From Flexithrix dorotheae DSM 6795 (GTDB lineage: Bacteria > Bacteroidota > Bacteroidia > Cytophagales > Flammeovirgaceae), in assembly GCF_000379765.1 (NCBI RefSeq), contig NZ_KB903458.1:1-56053 (forward strand): a DNA stretch of 56,053 nucleotides, given 5' to 3'. A model generated the notes under the pieces. The model saw only the letters and a program-made list of their open reading frames with translations, had not been told where the DNA came from and ran no database searches. The position numbers and the translations under genes were made by a program. Positions 35,243 to 44,200 of this stretch are shown here, piece after piece; the first letter of the stretch is position 1; each line of letters opens with the position of its first letter.

Positions 35243-35460
35243 GCGCAGCAGCTACTTTTTCCATCTTCCTGAATTGGAGGGCAGGCTACAGTTCCATAAG
35301 AGCAATAAACGCAGCAATCACCATCTTGAGGTTTTATAACCTTTTTACAATTTTCACACTCATAGAAATACTGGCATGCATTTGTTGGCATCGTTTCTTC
35401 TTTTTCGTGTCCACAATTCGGGCAGGTGATAGTTGATTGTAATATGATTTCTTTTTCCAT
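35239..35460 (-). CDS. GDCCVxC-motif mercury-operon protein
   Basis: 73 residues with CPNCGHE at the N-terminus, CENCKK in the middle, the signature GDCCVYCSYGTVACPPIQ (residues 47-64) and a final SSCCA. Small proteins with this motif occur in mer operons, some with selenocysteine in place of Cys. It probably binds or hands on Hg(II) in the cytoplasm. Its start overlaps the merP stop (TAATG) and its stop overlaps the truncated flavoprotein start. Confidence 0.85.
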   Translation of the reverse strand: MEKEIILQSTITCPNCGHEKEETMPTNACQYFYECENCKKVIKPQDGDCCVYCSYGTVACPPIQEDGKSSCCA

Positions 35461-35795
35461 TATTGGTTGTTTTTAGGTTTTAGTAATTCAGCTTTATAAG
35501 TAGTTTTTTCTTCAATAGCTGCAATAAGTTTCTCTGGTTGGGTTAGTTTAGGATCATAATCTACAACCGCGATATCTCCTGGATATTCTACCGAGTTCTC
35601 TAAAACGCCTTTGGTTTCTTTTAAAACGTTATAAACATGACTTGCGCAACCAGCACAGGTGAGTCCTGAAACTTTTAGCTTGACCATCACACTTTTCTTA
35701 ACGGTTTTGACTGCTTTCTGAGAATCGACTGATTGGGCTATTCCATGTCCTGCAAGCAGGAATACAAACATCAGACTGAAAATTATGAGTTTCAT
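35460..35795 (-). CDS. merP: MerP-like periplasmic heavy-metal-binding protein
   Basis: 111 residues with a signal peptide (SLMFVFLLAGHGIAQ) and one HMA domain (residues 33-105) whose metal site is LTCAGCASHVY. MerP captures Hg(II) in the periplasm and passes it to MerT. Bacteroidota members may also serve copper, but the adjacent MerTP and GDCCVxC genes favour mercury. Two bases separate it from merTP. Confidence 0.85.
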   Translation of the reverse strand: MKLIIFSLMFVFLLAGHGIAQSVDSQKAVKTVKKSVMVKLKVSGLTCAGCASHVYNVLKETKGVLENSVEYPGDIAVVDYDPKLTQPEKLIAAIEEKTTYKAELLKPKNNQ

Positions 35796-35797
35796 TT

Positions 35798-36451
35798 CTA
35801 TTGATTTAAGGATTCTTCTTTAAGGATTTTCTTGTGAGTAACTTTGTAACCCGTAGCTTTCTCTACCACAGCCGCCAATTTATTAATAGATGCTTTTGAT
35901 TGATCAAACTTTACCAAAGCAGTACCACTTTTATAGGAAGAAGAAGCTTCAATAACGCCTTCACTATTATTAAGTGCTGCGGTGATGCTATGCTCACATC
36001 CAGTGCAAGTCATGCCTTTGATACTGAGCTCAGCTTTCGTAATATCATTTTCTTTTACCACGATTACATCAGTTGCATTACTGTTATCTGGGAAAAAGAT
36101 GCCCGAGTACGAGGGAAAAGCAAGCATCAAGGCAGCAAACACTGTAACGATTCCTAGAAACTTTTTAGACTGCCAAAAGGAGGGCTTTTCATACTCTTCA
36201 CAGGCACATTCAGTTTCTTCAGATGTTCTTGGTTTCAATTTCTGATACCAGGTAAACCCCAATACCAAAACCGTAAGACCAATTAAAAAAGGTCTTAATG
36301 GCTCCATCCATGAAAAGGTCGATGCAATACCGCCTATTCCTGCCAGAGTGGCAAAAACGGGTGTAATGCAACAAAGTGAAGCGGTAAAGGCTACTAGCAA
36401 ACCAGCACCAATACTTTTAGGTGGCGTATTTGATTGATTTGAAGTATTCAT
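35798..36451 (-). CDS. merTP: MerT-MerP fusion mercury transporter
   Basis: 217 residues. Residues 10-95 are MerT-like, with membrane helices and a vicinal Cys pair in AFTASLCCITPVFATLAG, plus a cytoplasmic ETECACEE pair. A third helix (residues 98-115) leads to a periplasmic HMA domain at 140-215 (IKGMTCTGCEHSI). The fusion imports Hg(II) across the inner membrane, normally for reduction. Its start overlaps the arsR-type stop as ATGA. Confidence 0.88.
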   Translation of the reverse strand: MNTSNQSNTPPKSIGAGLLVAFTASLCCITPVFATLAGIGGIASTFSWMEPLRPFLIGLTVLVLGFTWYQKLKPRTSEETECACEEYEKPSFWQSKKFLGIVTVFAALMLAFPSYSGIFFPDNSNATDVIVVKENDITKAELSIKGMTCTGCEHSITAALNNSEGVIEASSSYKSGTALVKFDQSKASINKLAAVVEKATGYKVTHKKILKEESLNQ

Positions 36452-36822
36452 AATATAGATTCTTTTTTGTTTTTGTCAATTAAACTCTCTAATACAGGGA
36501 TTATAACCTTAATATTATCTTCAACCAAAGAGTAGAATACAGTTTGACCCACTTTCTTATCTTTTACTAAGCCACCATCTTTCAACTTCCTAAGGTGTTG
36601 CGAAACTCCTCCAACTGAAATCTCCAGAATATCGCTGAAGTCACAAGGACACATTTGCCCTTCTTTATGTAGAATAAAGAGAATCTTAAGCCTTACAGCA
36701 TTTCCTGAAAGGTTGAATATCTGTGTGGCCAAATTCAATTGTTCATCAAGTCTATTTAGTGTTTTCTTACACTCCTTAATTTGAACTGGGTCCGCTAATA
36801 CTCTTATACATGAATTACTCAT
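36448..36822 (-). CDS. ArsR/SmtB-family regulator of the mer genes
   Basis: 124 residues with a winged helix (residues 45-110: GNAVRLKILFILHKEG, then ISVGGVSQHLRKLKDGGLV). Candidate metal ligands are C5 near the N-terminus, C18 and the pair C57-x-C59 (MCPCDF) at the start of the DNA-binding region. Such proteins leave DNA when metal binds. It is the first gene of the mer operon, replacing the MerR regulator of proteobacterial operons. Two identical-architecture inverted repeats just upstream are its probable operators. Confidence 0.88.
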   Translation of the reverse strand: MSNSCIRVLADPVQIKECKKTLNRLDEQLNLATQIFNLSGNAVRLKILFILHKEGQMCPCDFSDILEISVGGVSQHLRKLKDGGLVKDKKVGQTVFYSLVEDNIKVIIPVLESLIDKNKKESIL

Positions 36823-36831
36823 ATTTTAATA

Positions 36832-36849
36832 TTTTAGTTATTGCTAAAA
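36832..36849. promoter_or_regulatory. ArsR operator-like inverted repeat 1
   Basis: TTTTAG-N6-CTAAAA, nine bases upstream of the arsR-type start codon. Matches the second site in arms and spacer length. Confidence 0.6.
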
Positions 36850-36876
36850 CGTCATTGTGGAATAAAAGTTTCAGAA

Positions 36877-36894
36877 TTTTAGAAAAAGCTAAAA
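36877..36894. promoter_or_regulatory. ArsR operator-like inverted repeat 2
   Basis: A second TTTTAG-N6-CTAAAA, centred 45 bp from the first. The pair brackets the likely mer promoter on the minus strand. Confidence 0.6.
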
Positions 36895-37194
36895 TATAGA
36901 GTGTTGCTATATAACCTATGTTATCATTGTAGTGGTTCATACTTGTAATAGTCGTTAGTCGAAGAGATAAATGTTATCTTTATAGCCATACTTTTATAAG
37001 AAACATACCAGCAAATAATAATATGAAAGTCGTCATCTATTCCATAGTATGGAAGCATAAAAAATAGTGGAGTATTACAAAATTATTCCAATTATTCACC
37101 AATATTTTTATCCGAAAAATTAAAATCATGATTTACAGAGTAGTTTTTAAATTTAATATTTAAAAATTACTCCTCAGTTTTTTATGGTTCCAAT
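36895..37194. other. Intergenic region between the mer and cop units
   Basis: AT-rich, no supported gene. A 14-codon frame at 37023 (MKVVIYSIVWKHKK) is too short to call and may be a remnant. Together with repeat copy B it separates the divergent mer operon and copA. Confidence 0.5.
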
Positions 37195-37342
37195 ATAGAA
37201 GGGTATTAAAAAGCGTTTTAATAAATACCAGGAGTTTGTTATTTCAAATAATAATATATTTGTTTTTTTAACACAAAAAATTGTTTATCAATTAGTTATG
37301 AAACTAGCCGACTCGTCTCTTTTTATCTTATTGGTAAATCAG
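37195..37342. repeat. 148-bp repeat, copy B, flanking the mercury genes
   Basis: Same orientation as copy A at 34991-35139, 2.2 kb away. The mer genes lie between the two copies. The central palindrome has decayed here. Origin unknown: possibly a small non-autonomous element. Confidence 0.8.
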
Positions 37343-37388
37343 CCCTCAAAGACATAATCCTATAAATTAATATCCGAATTCTGTAAGC

Positions 37389-37416
37389 TTTGTAAGCTAT
37401 TTCTCATCCATCTTTG
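37389..37416 (+). promoter_or_regulatory. Candidate copA promoter
   Basis: TTTG at 37389-37392 and CATCTTTG at 37409-37416 approximate the Bacteroidota -33/-7 elements (16-bp spacer, one mismatch in TAnnTTTG). The copA ATG is 24 bp downstream. Confidence 0.4.
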
Positions 37417-37440
37417 TAAAATCATATTACAAATAATGGT

Positions 37441-39687
37441 ATGGAAATAGAGCAAATTTTAACAGATAAAAGTGTTGTTTTTCAAAATAAAAATGTAAAG
37501 GTTTTGGGAATGACTTGCGCCTCCTGTGCGGTGAGTCTTGAATCTTACTTAACACCTTTAGAAGGGGTGTCTAATGTTTCGGTAAATTATCCCAACCAGT
37601 CGGTATCACTTACCTATGACAAAAATCTGATAAGCTTAAATCAGTTAAAACAAAAAGCACAAGAAATAGGGTATGAAATAATATTGGAGGAAAATGCTTC
37701 AGACAAAATTGATGAAATAGAAAAAGAAAGGCATAAGAGGCATGGAATTAAATTAATTGTTTCAGCAATTTTTGCACTCCCAGTATTTGTAATGGCAATG
37801 TTTTTCATGGGAAAAATTCCCTATGAAAACTGGATCATGATGGGCCTTTCAATTCCAGTATTGTTTTGGAGTGGCAGGGAGTTTTATTCCATTGCCTGGA
37901 AAAAAATGCGGCATTTTTCTGCCAACATGGATACTCTGGTAGCTTTAAGTACAGGTGTTGCTTTTATTTTTAGTGTTATTAATACTGTTTTTCCACATTT
38001 TTTAGAAAATCAGGGGATTGTAGCACATGTATATTTCGAATCAGCAGTAGTAATTATAATGTTTATCCTTCTTGGTAGATATCTTGAGGAGGGAGCAAAA
38101 AGTAAAACTTCCCTAGCTATAAAAAAGCTAATCGGATTGAAACCAAAAATGGTTACCGTTATTAGAAATGGGGAAGAACAAGTAATTCCATATAATGAAA
38201 TTATTGGAGGAGAACTTATTTTGCTAAAACCAGGTGATAGGATTCCTGTTGATGGAAAAGTAAAAAAAGGAAATTCTTTTGTTGATGAAAGCATGATTTC
38301 AGGAGAACCTATTCCTGTGGAAAAGAATAAAGGAAAAACCGTATTTGCCGGAACCATTAATCAAAAAGGGTCTTTATTCATCATCTCACAAAGAATAGGA
38401 GAGGAGACCCTTTTGTCAAAAATTATTCATCAAGTTGAAAAAGCCCAGGCAAGTAAGCCCAAAATACAAAAGTTAGTAGACAAAATTGCAGGAATATTTG
38501 TACCAATAGTTATAGGACTTAGTATAATTACTTTTATGATCTGGTATTTTTTTGGACCAGAACCAAGGATAGTCCATGCATTGGTCAGTTTAATTACTGT
38601 TCTTATTATAGCATGTCCCTGTGCTTTAGGTTTAGCCACACCTACAGCCTTAATGGTAGGCATTGGAAGAGGAGCACAACTGGGTATTTTGGTTAAAGAT
38701 GCTCAATCTTTAGAGATGGCGTATAAAATTAACACCTTAATATTAGATAAAACTGGAACACTAACAGAGGGTAGGCCAATGGTAACAGATATGATCTGGT
38801 CCAAGGAAAAATCATCTGAGAGACTTAAAGGAATATTATTATCAATAGAATCCAGATCAGAACATCCAATAGCGGAGGCCATTACAATATATCTTCGTAA
38901 AAATCAAGTGGTTGAAGAAGATACCGAATCTTTTGAGAGTTTTACCGGGATGGGAGCTTTAGTAAAATATGAAGGAAACAAATATTTAGTTGGGAACACA
39001 AAACTAATGAACCATTATAAAGTGAAAATATCTCCAAATTTCACCAAAATGGCTATGGAATTGGAAAAGGAAGCAAAAACTGTAGTTTATTTCTCCAATA
39101 ATAATCAGGTTGAAGCCATTATTGCAGTGGCAGATAGAGTAAAGAAGGAGGCTGAAATGGCGATTAAGCAGGTCAAGAAAATGGGGATTGAAGTAGTCAT
39201 GTTAACAGGTGACAACAAAGCGGTGGCAAAAGTGATAGCTCAAGAGGTCGGAATAGAAAATTATAAAGCGAATTTATTACCAGCTGACAAAGGTGATTAT
39301 ATTGAGGAAATTCAAAAAAGGGGGAAAGTAGTAGCTATGGCTGGAGATGGGATCAATGATTCACATGGATTAGCTCAGGCTAATGTAGGAATAGCTATGG
39401 GAAGTGGAAGTGATATTGCTATGGAAAGTGCATCACTTACCTTAATGACCTCAAATTTAAATCACATAGTGATGGCAATTAAACTTTCTAAAGCCACAAT
39501 GCAAACAATTCGACAAAATCTGTTTTGGGCATTTATTTATAATATTATTGCTATCCCAATAGCAGCAGGTATATTGTATCCGATCTCTGGATTTTTATTA
39601 AATCCTATGATTGCCGGAGCAGCAATGGCTCTGAGTTCAATATCTGTTTTGGCTAATAGTTTAAGATTAAAAAAACGAACAATCTAA
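37441..39687 (+). CDS. copA: Copper-exporting P1B-type ATPase
   Basis: 748 residues. One N-terminal HMA domain (GMTCASC at 23-29), eight membrane helices, and the CPC transport motif at residues 392-394 (IIACPCALGLATPTA). The phosphorylation site is D436 in DKTGTLTEG, and the ATP-binding domain contains SEHPIAEA. The hinge is AGDGINDSHGLAQA, where Ser-His replaces the more usual Ala-Pro. CPC with HMA marks a Cu(I)/Ag(I) exporter from cytoplasm to periplasm. It is preceded by a probable promoter and followed by a small copper chaperone gene. Confidence 0.92.
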   Translation: MEIEQILTDKSVVFQNKNVKVLGMTCASCAVSLESYLTPLEGVSNVSVNYPNQSVSLTYDKNLISLNQLKQKAQEIGYEIILEENASDKIDEIEKERHKRHGIKLIVSAIFALPVFVMAMFFMGKIPYENWIMMGLSIPVLFWSGREFYSIAWKKMRHFSANMDTLVALSTGVAFIFSVINTVFPHFLENQGIVAHVYFESAVVIIMFILLGRYLEEGAKSKTSLAIKKLIGLKPKMVTVIRNGEEQVIPYNEIIGGELILLKPGDRIPVDGKVKKGNSFVDESMISGEPIPVEKNKGKTVFAGTINQKGSLFIISQRIGEETLLSKIIHQVEKAQASKPKIQKLVDKIAGIFVPIVIGLSIITFMIWYFFGPEPRIVHALVSLITVLIIACPCALGLATPTALMVGIGRGAQLGILVKDAQSLEMAYKINTLILDKTGTLTEGRPMVTDMIWSKEKSSERLKGILLSIESRSEHPIAEAITIYLRKNQVVEEDTESFESFTGMGALVKYEGNKYLVGNTKLMNHYKVKISPNFTKMAMELEKEAKTVVYFSNNNQVEAIIAVADRVKKEAEMAIKQVKKMGIEVVMLTGDNKAVAKVIAQEVGIENYKANLLPADKGDYIEEIQKRGKVVAMAGDGINDSHGLAQANVGIAMGSGSDIAMESASLTLMTSNLNHIVMAIKLSKATMQTIRQNLFWAFIYNIIAIPIAAGILYPISGFLLNPMIAGAAMALSSISVLANSLRLKKRTI

Positions 39688-39795
39688 TAATTAATATAAT
39701 GGTAATTTTATACTCGATGTACTAGAGAAAACAACCATATTAAGGGAGCTGATTTTAAGGCTAAATATTATTTTAAATAACCAATCAATTAAATT

Positions 39796-40005
39796 ATGAA
39801 AACTATTAAATATAAAACAACTATTAATTGTAATGGATGTGTGAATGCGGTATCTCCATTTTTGAACGAATTGGAAAATATTGATTCATGGAAAGTTGAT
39901 GTAAATCATCCTGACAAAATATTGGAAGTGGTTCTGGATGATAGAGATGAAAAAACAGTAATTAAAACAGTGAAAAAAGCAGGTTTTGAGATTGAAAAAA
40001 TATAA
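39796..40005 (+). CDS. Small HMA-domain copper chaperone
   Basis: 69 residues, a single ferredoxin-like HMA domain with the site TINCNGCVNAV (residues 10-20). No signal peptide, so cytoplasmic. Atx1/CopZ-like proteins carry Cu(I) to CopA. It is 108 bp downstream of copA and 59 bp upstream of the AraC-type regulator, all in one direction. Confidence 0.8.
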   Translation: MKTIKYKTTINCNGCVNAVSPFLNELENIDSWKVDVNHPDKILEVVLDDRDEKTVIKTVKKAGFEIEKI

Positions 40006-40064
40006 TCATACTATATTGCCTTTTTTGAAGGCGAAAGAATTTTAATTCTTAAAGACTAAATGGT

Positions 40065-40637
40065 ATGAGAGAAAAACAGATTTTATATATTAAAAATATG
40101 GTTTGTCCCAGGTGTATTGAGGCTGTTAATGAGTTATTAATATCTTTAAATATCGGGACAAAATCTGTTTCTTTAGGAGAAGTTATTTTGGAAAAGGATC
40201 TTTCTGATGAGTTAAAGAAAACACTGGACGAAAAATTGAAATCAAAAGGGTTTGAATTACTTCAGGATCAAAAATCAAAATTAATTGGACAAATAAAAGC
40301 AATTATTATTGATAAAATTCATCATCATGATGAACAATTGATGGCTAATTTTTCCAATTATATTTCAGAAAAGCTTAATCACGAATATAGTTATTTAAGC
40401 CGATTATTTTCTTCAGTGGAGGGAATTACGATTGAAAAATTCATTGTAAGACAAAAAATAGAACGGGTTAAAGAATTTCTATTTTATAATGAACTTACCC
40501 TTTCCGAAATTGCTTTTAAGATGGATTATAGTAGTGTTGCTTATCTTTCTTCTCAATTTAAAAAAGAAACAGGGATGACTCCTTCAGAATTTAAACAACT
40601 TAAAAAACCGGGCCACCATTCACGGGATTCATTTTAA
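40065..40637 (+). CDS. AraC-family regulator with HMA-like N-terminal domain
   Basis: 190 residues. Residues 1-70 look like a degenerate HMA domain (YIKNMVCPRCIEAVNELL, site CPRC). Residues 85-182 are an AraC/XylS double helix-turn-helix (SYLSRLFSSVEGITIEKFIV, then LSEIAFKMDYSSVAYLSSQF and ETGMTPSEFK). A HIHHHDEQ segment near 80 may also bind metal. It is plausibly a direct sensor in which Cu(I) on the CxxC alters DNA binding. Adjacent to copA and before the Cus cluster. Confidence 0.85.
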   Translation: MREKQILYIKNMVCPRCIEAVNELLISLNIGTKSVSLGEVILEKDLSDELKKTLDEKLKSKGFELLQDQKSKLIGQIKAIIIDKIHHHDEQLMANFSNYISEKLNHEYSYLSRLFSSVEGITIEKFIVRQKIERVKEFLFYNELTLSEIAFKMDYSSVAYLSSQFKKETGMTPSEFKQLKKPGHHSRDSF

Positions 40638-40728
40638 GGGGATGATTTAAATTTTTTGGATTTTAGAAAGAGCAAAATGTTATAACATTTAAACAAAATT
40701 TCATATAATACTATATCTTAATTTTTTG

Positions 40729-40736
40729 TATTTTTG
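40729..40736 (+). promoter_or_regulatory. Candidate -7 element of the HYC_CC_PP gene
   Basis: TATTTTTG fits TAnnTTTG exactly and ends six bases before the ATG at 40743, so transcription would begin at about the start codon. Confidence 0.45.
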
Positions 40737-40742
40737 CCTTGA

Positions 40743-41165
40743 ATGAAGAAAATTCTATCCATACTGCTCACTCTTATTCTGCTACTTAGTCAGGTTGGAC
40801 TGACTATGGCTACTCATTATTGTGCTGGGGAAGCCGTAGAGAGCCAGATTATGCTTGTGGCAGGGAATATAGGTTGTGGGATGGAAGAGGATAATCAAGA
40901 TGATTGTGAGAGTTTGCCAGGAACGCATGATTTAAAAACTAAATCATGTTGTGACAGTAATTTTCAGCTTTTTCAAAATGATGATGATTTAGATAATTCT
41001 AAATCCAGTATTCATCTAAATTTATCCATTTCTATCATTGTCATTCAATCCTTTTTTTCTGCTTTCATTTCTTCTGAAGAGCAGGTTTTTTACCAACCGG
41101 ATTATTTATCACCTCCACCCCCGAATCAGGACTTCCAGGTGCTTTTTCAGACCTTTCTAATTTGA
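40743..41165 (+). CDS. HYC_CC_PP-family small exported protein
   Basis: 140 residues with a signal peptide (LLTLILLLSQVGLTMA). The three family marks are present: HYCAGE at residues 25-30, KSCCDSNF near 72-79 and LSPPPPNQD near 124-132. A membrane segment or hydrophobic stretch lies at 95-112. Found next to Cu/Ag efflux genes in Bacteroidota; function unknown but likely periplasmic metal handling. The CusA gene follows 122 bp later. Confidence 0.8.
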   Translation: MKKILSILLTLILLLSQVGLTMATHYCAGEAVESQIMLVAGNIGCGMEEDNQDDCESLPGTHDLKTKSCCDSNFQLFQNDDDLDNSKSSIHLNLSISIIVIQSFFSAFISSEEQVFYQPDYLSPPPPNQDFQVLFQTFLI

Positions 41166-41287
41166 TTTTATTGAAATATTGAATTCCTGTTTTTCCATCC
41201 ATTTCAAAGGACTTGGAATAAGAGGAATATTGGCTATTCATTAGGCTCTTTGAGTCATGTTTTAGAACTTTATTTCAATTAAAAAAG

Positions 41288-44200
41288 ATGTTAAATCAAA
41301 TTATACGATACTTCCTGGAAAATAAACTGGTAACAGTTCTTATTTTGTTGGGATTTATAGCATGGGGAATTGTAACTGCTCCATTTGGATGGCAGGTAGG
41401 AGCATTGCCTTCTGACCCTGTTCCGGTAGATGCCATACCGGACATTGGCGAAAACCAACAAATCGTTTTTACGCAATGGGCTGGCCGTTCGCCACAGGAT
41501 ATTGAAGATCAAATCTCCTATCCTTTAACAACCTATTTGTTAGGAATCCCAGGAGTGAAATCTATCAGAAGTTCATCCATCTTCGGTTTTTCCAGTATCT
41601 ATATCATCTTCTCGGAAGATGTAGAGTTCTATTGGTCACGTTCCAGAATACTCGAAAAACTCAACTCATTGCCTTCAGGACTACTACCTGATGCCGTACA
41701 GCCTGCATTAGGACCAGATGCCACTGCCTTGGGTCAGGTGTATTGGTACACCATTGAAGGAAGGGACAAAAATGGAAATCCAACTGGCGGTTGGGATTTA
41801 CACGAAATCCGCACGGTTCAGGACTTCTATGTGAAGTATGGTTTAAATGCAACAGAAGGTGTTTCGGAAGTTGCTTCCATTGGCGGTTTTATTCAGGAAT
41901 ACCAAATAGACGTGAATCCTGATGCTTTGAAAGCCTACAACATTCCCTTGCATAAAGTCATGCAGGCAGTACAAAAATCCAATAAGGATGTAGGTGCTAA
42001 AACCATAGAAATCAATCAAGCTGAATATTTAGTTCGAGGGTTAGGCTATGTCAAGAAAGTAGGAGATATAGAAAAGGCAGTAGTTGCTGTGCAAGACAAT
42101 GTACCTATAAGGATAAAAGACATTGGTGTAGTATCTCTTGGCCCTGCTACCAGACGAGGTATTTTGGACAAAGACGGTGCTGAAGTAGTGGGTGGTGTGG
42201 TGGTAGCACGCTATGGTGCAAATCCATTACAAGTGATTAATAACGTAAAGACCAAAATTAAGGAAATAGCCCCTGGTCTTCCCAAGAAGACATTGGCTGA
42301 CGGTAGAGAAAGTCAGCTAACAATTGTCCCGTTTTATGATCGCTCAGAATTGATTTATGAAACATTAGGTACACTGGAAGAAGCCTTATCACTGGAAATT
42401 CTCATTACCATTCTAGTAGTGATTGTGATGGTATACAATCTAAGAGCTTCATTTCTCATTTCGAGTATCCTTCCTATAGCAGTACTTATGGTGTTTATCG
42501 CAATGCGGTACTTTGGTGTGGATGCCAACATCGTTGCACTTTCAGGTATCGCAATTGCTATTGGTACAATGGTGGACTTAGGTGTCATCTTATCTGAAAA
42601 CATCATTAAACATATAGATGAGGCTCCACCCGGTCAAAAACTTATCGACACAATTTACAATGGAGCATCAGAAGTGGCAACTGCGATATTAACGGCTGTC
42701 TCTACCACAATTGTAAGTTTTATCCCTGTATTCACCATGCAGGCAGCAGAAGGCAAACTGTTTGGCCCTCTGGCATTCACAAAGTCATTTGCTCTTTTAG
42801 CCGCATTGATCGTTTCATTGCTGATTCTGCCAACGCTGGCACATTGGTTTTTTGGATTCGATATCAAAAACAAGTTCTTAAAAAAGTATGGTCATTACAG
42901 CTTAGTGCTTATTGGAATTATTAGCCTCTTTATTGGACAGGTTTGGATTGGAGTACTGCTGATTCTGTTTGGAGTCATTGGGATTGTTAAAAATTTTGAA
43001 AAACTCAAAAAAGCAGCATTACCAGCCATATTCCAGTTCTTGCTCAACTATGCAGAGTTAATAATTGTCCTATTAGGCGTCATCTGGTTGCTTGCAAAAT
43101 ATTGGTTACCTCTTGGTGCTTCTCAATCCCTTTTTCTCAACTTCATTTTTGTAGCCTTATTGGTCGGTATTATACTTGGCGGGTTTACCCTATTGGAATT
43201 TCAATATAAAAAAATTCTTACATGGTGTTTAAATAACAAGGTCAAGTTTTTGATCATTCCATCTGTATTGATCCTATTAGGTACTAATATTTGGCTAGGG
43301 TTTAATAGTGTTCTTGGATTTGTTTCAAAGGGTTTTGAAAAGGTTGGCTGGAACATCAATCAGACCACAGCTTGGTCAGCAATATCCCAAACTTTCCCTG
43401 GTGTAGGAAAGGAATTCATGCCTTCATTAGATGAAGGTAGTTTTCTCCTAATGCCAACTTCTATGCCGCATTCAGGTGTAACATTCAACCGGAAAATAGT
43501 AGGTCAATTAGATATGCTATTGACCAGTATACCTGAAGTAGAACTTACTGTTGGCAAACTCGGACGGGTGGAATCAGCCCTTGATCCAGCCCCTATTTCG
43601 ATGTATGAGAATATTATCAATTACAAATCGGAATATATCCTAAACCAAAAAGGTCATCGACAAAGGTTTAAGGTGGATAAAGAGAATCGGTTCATTACTA
43701 TTTCGGGAGATACCCTTACGAACCAAGAAGGTTTGGAACGGGGAATAGAAGCGACTGAATTAATTGCCAATGATAATGGCGAATATTACCGCAATTGGCG
43801 TGATAAAATTCAATCACCTGATGATATTTGGAATGAGATAGTAAAAGCCACCAAACTACCTGGTGTCACCTCAGCACCTAAACTGCAACCGATTGAAACC
43901 CGGTTGGTCATGCTCCAAACAGGGATGAGAGCTCCAATGGGTATCAAGGTGTATGGCCCTGATCTGAAAACAATAGAGAACTTTGGATTGCAGTTGGAGA
44001 ACGTTCTAAAGGAAGTACCTTCTGTAAAGGCAGAAGCAGTGTTTGCTGATAGAATTGTAGGCAAGCCATATATACACCTCAATATCAATCGGGATGAAAT
44101 CTCACGATACGGATTGAACATTGAAGATGTTCAGCAGACCGTAGAAACTGCGATTGGCGGGATGAAAATCACTTCCACAGTTGAGGGTCGTGAACGATTT

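Noticed and set aside
35239-35460. Selenoprotein reading of the GDCCVxC gene
   Set aside because: Some family members use selenocysteine, but here all the positions are Cys codons and no in-frame TGA is needed.
37023-37067. 14-codon frame in the mer/cop gap as a regulatory peptide
   Set aside because: Too short, no distinctive composition, and no clear link to copA.
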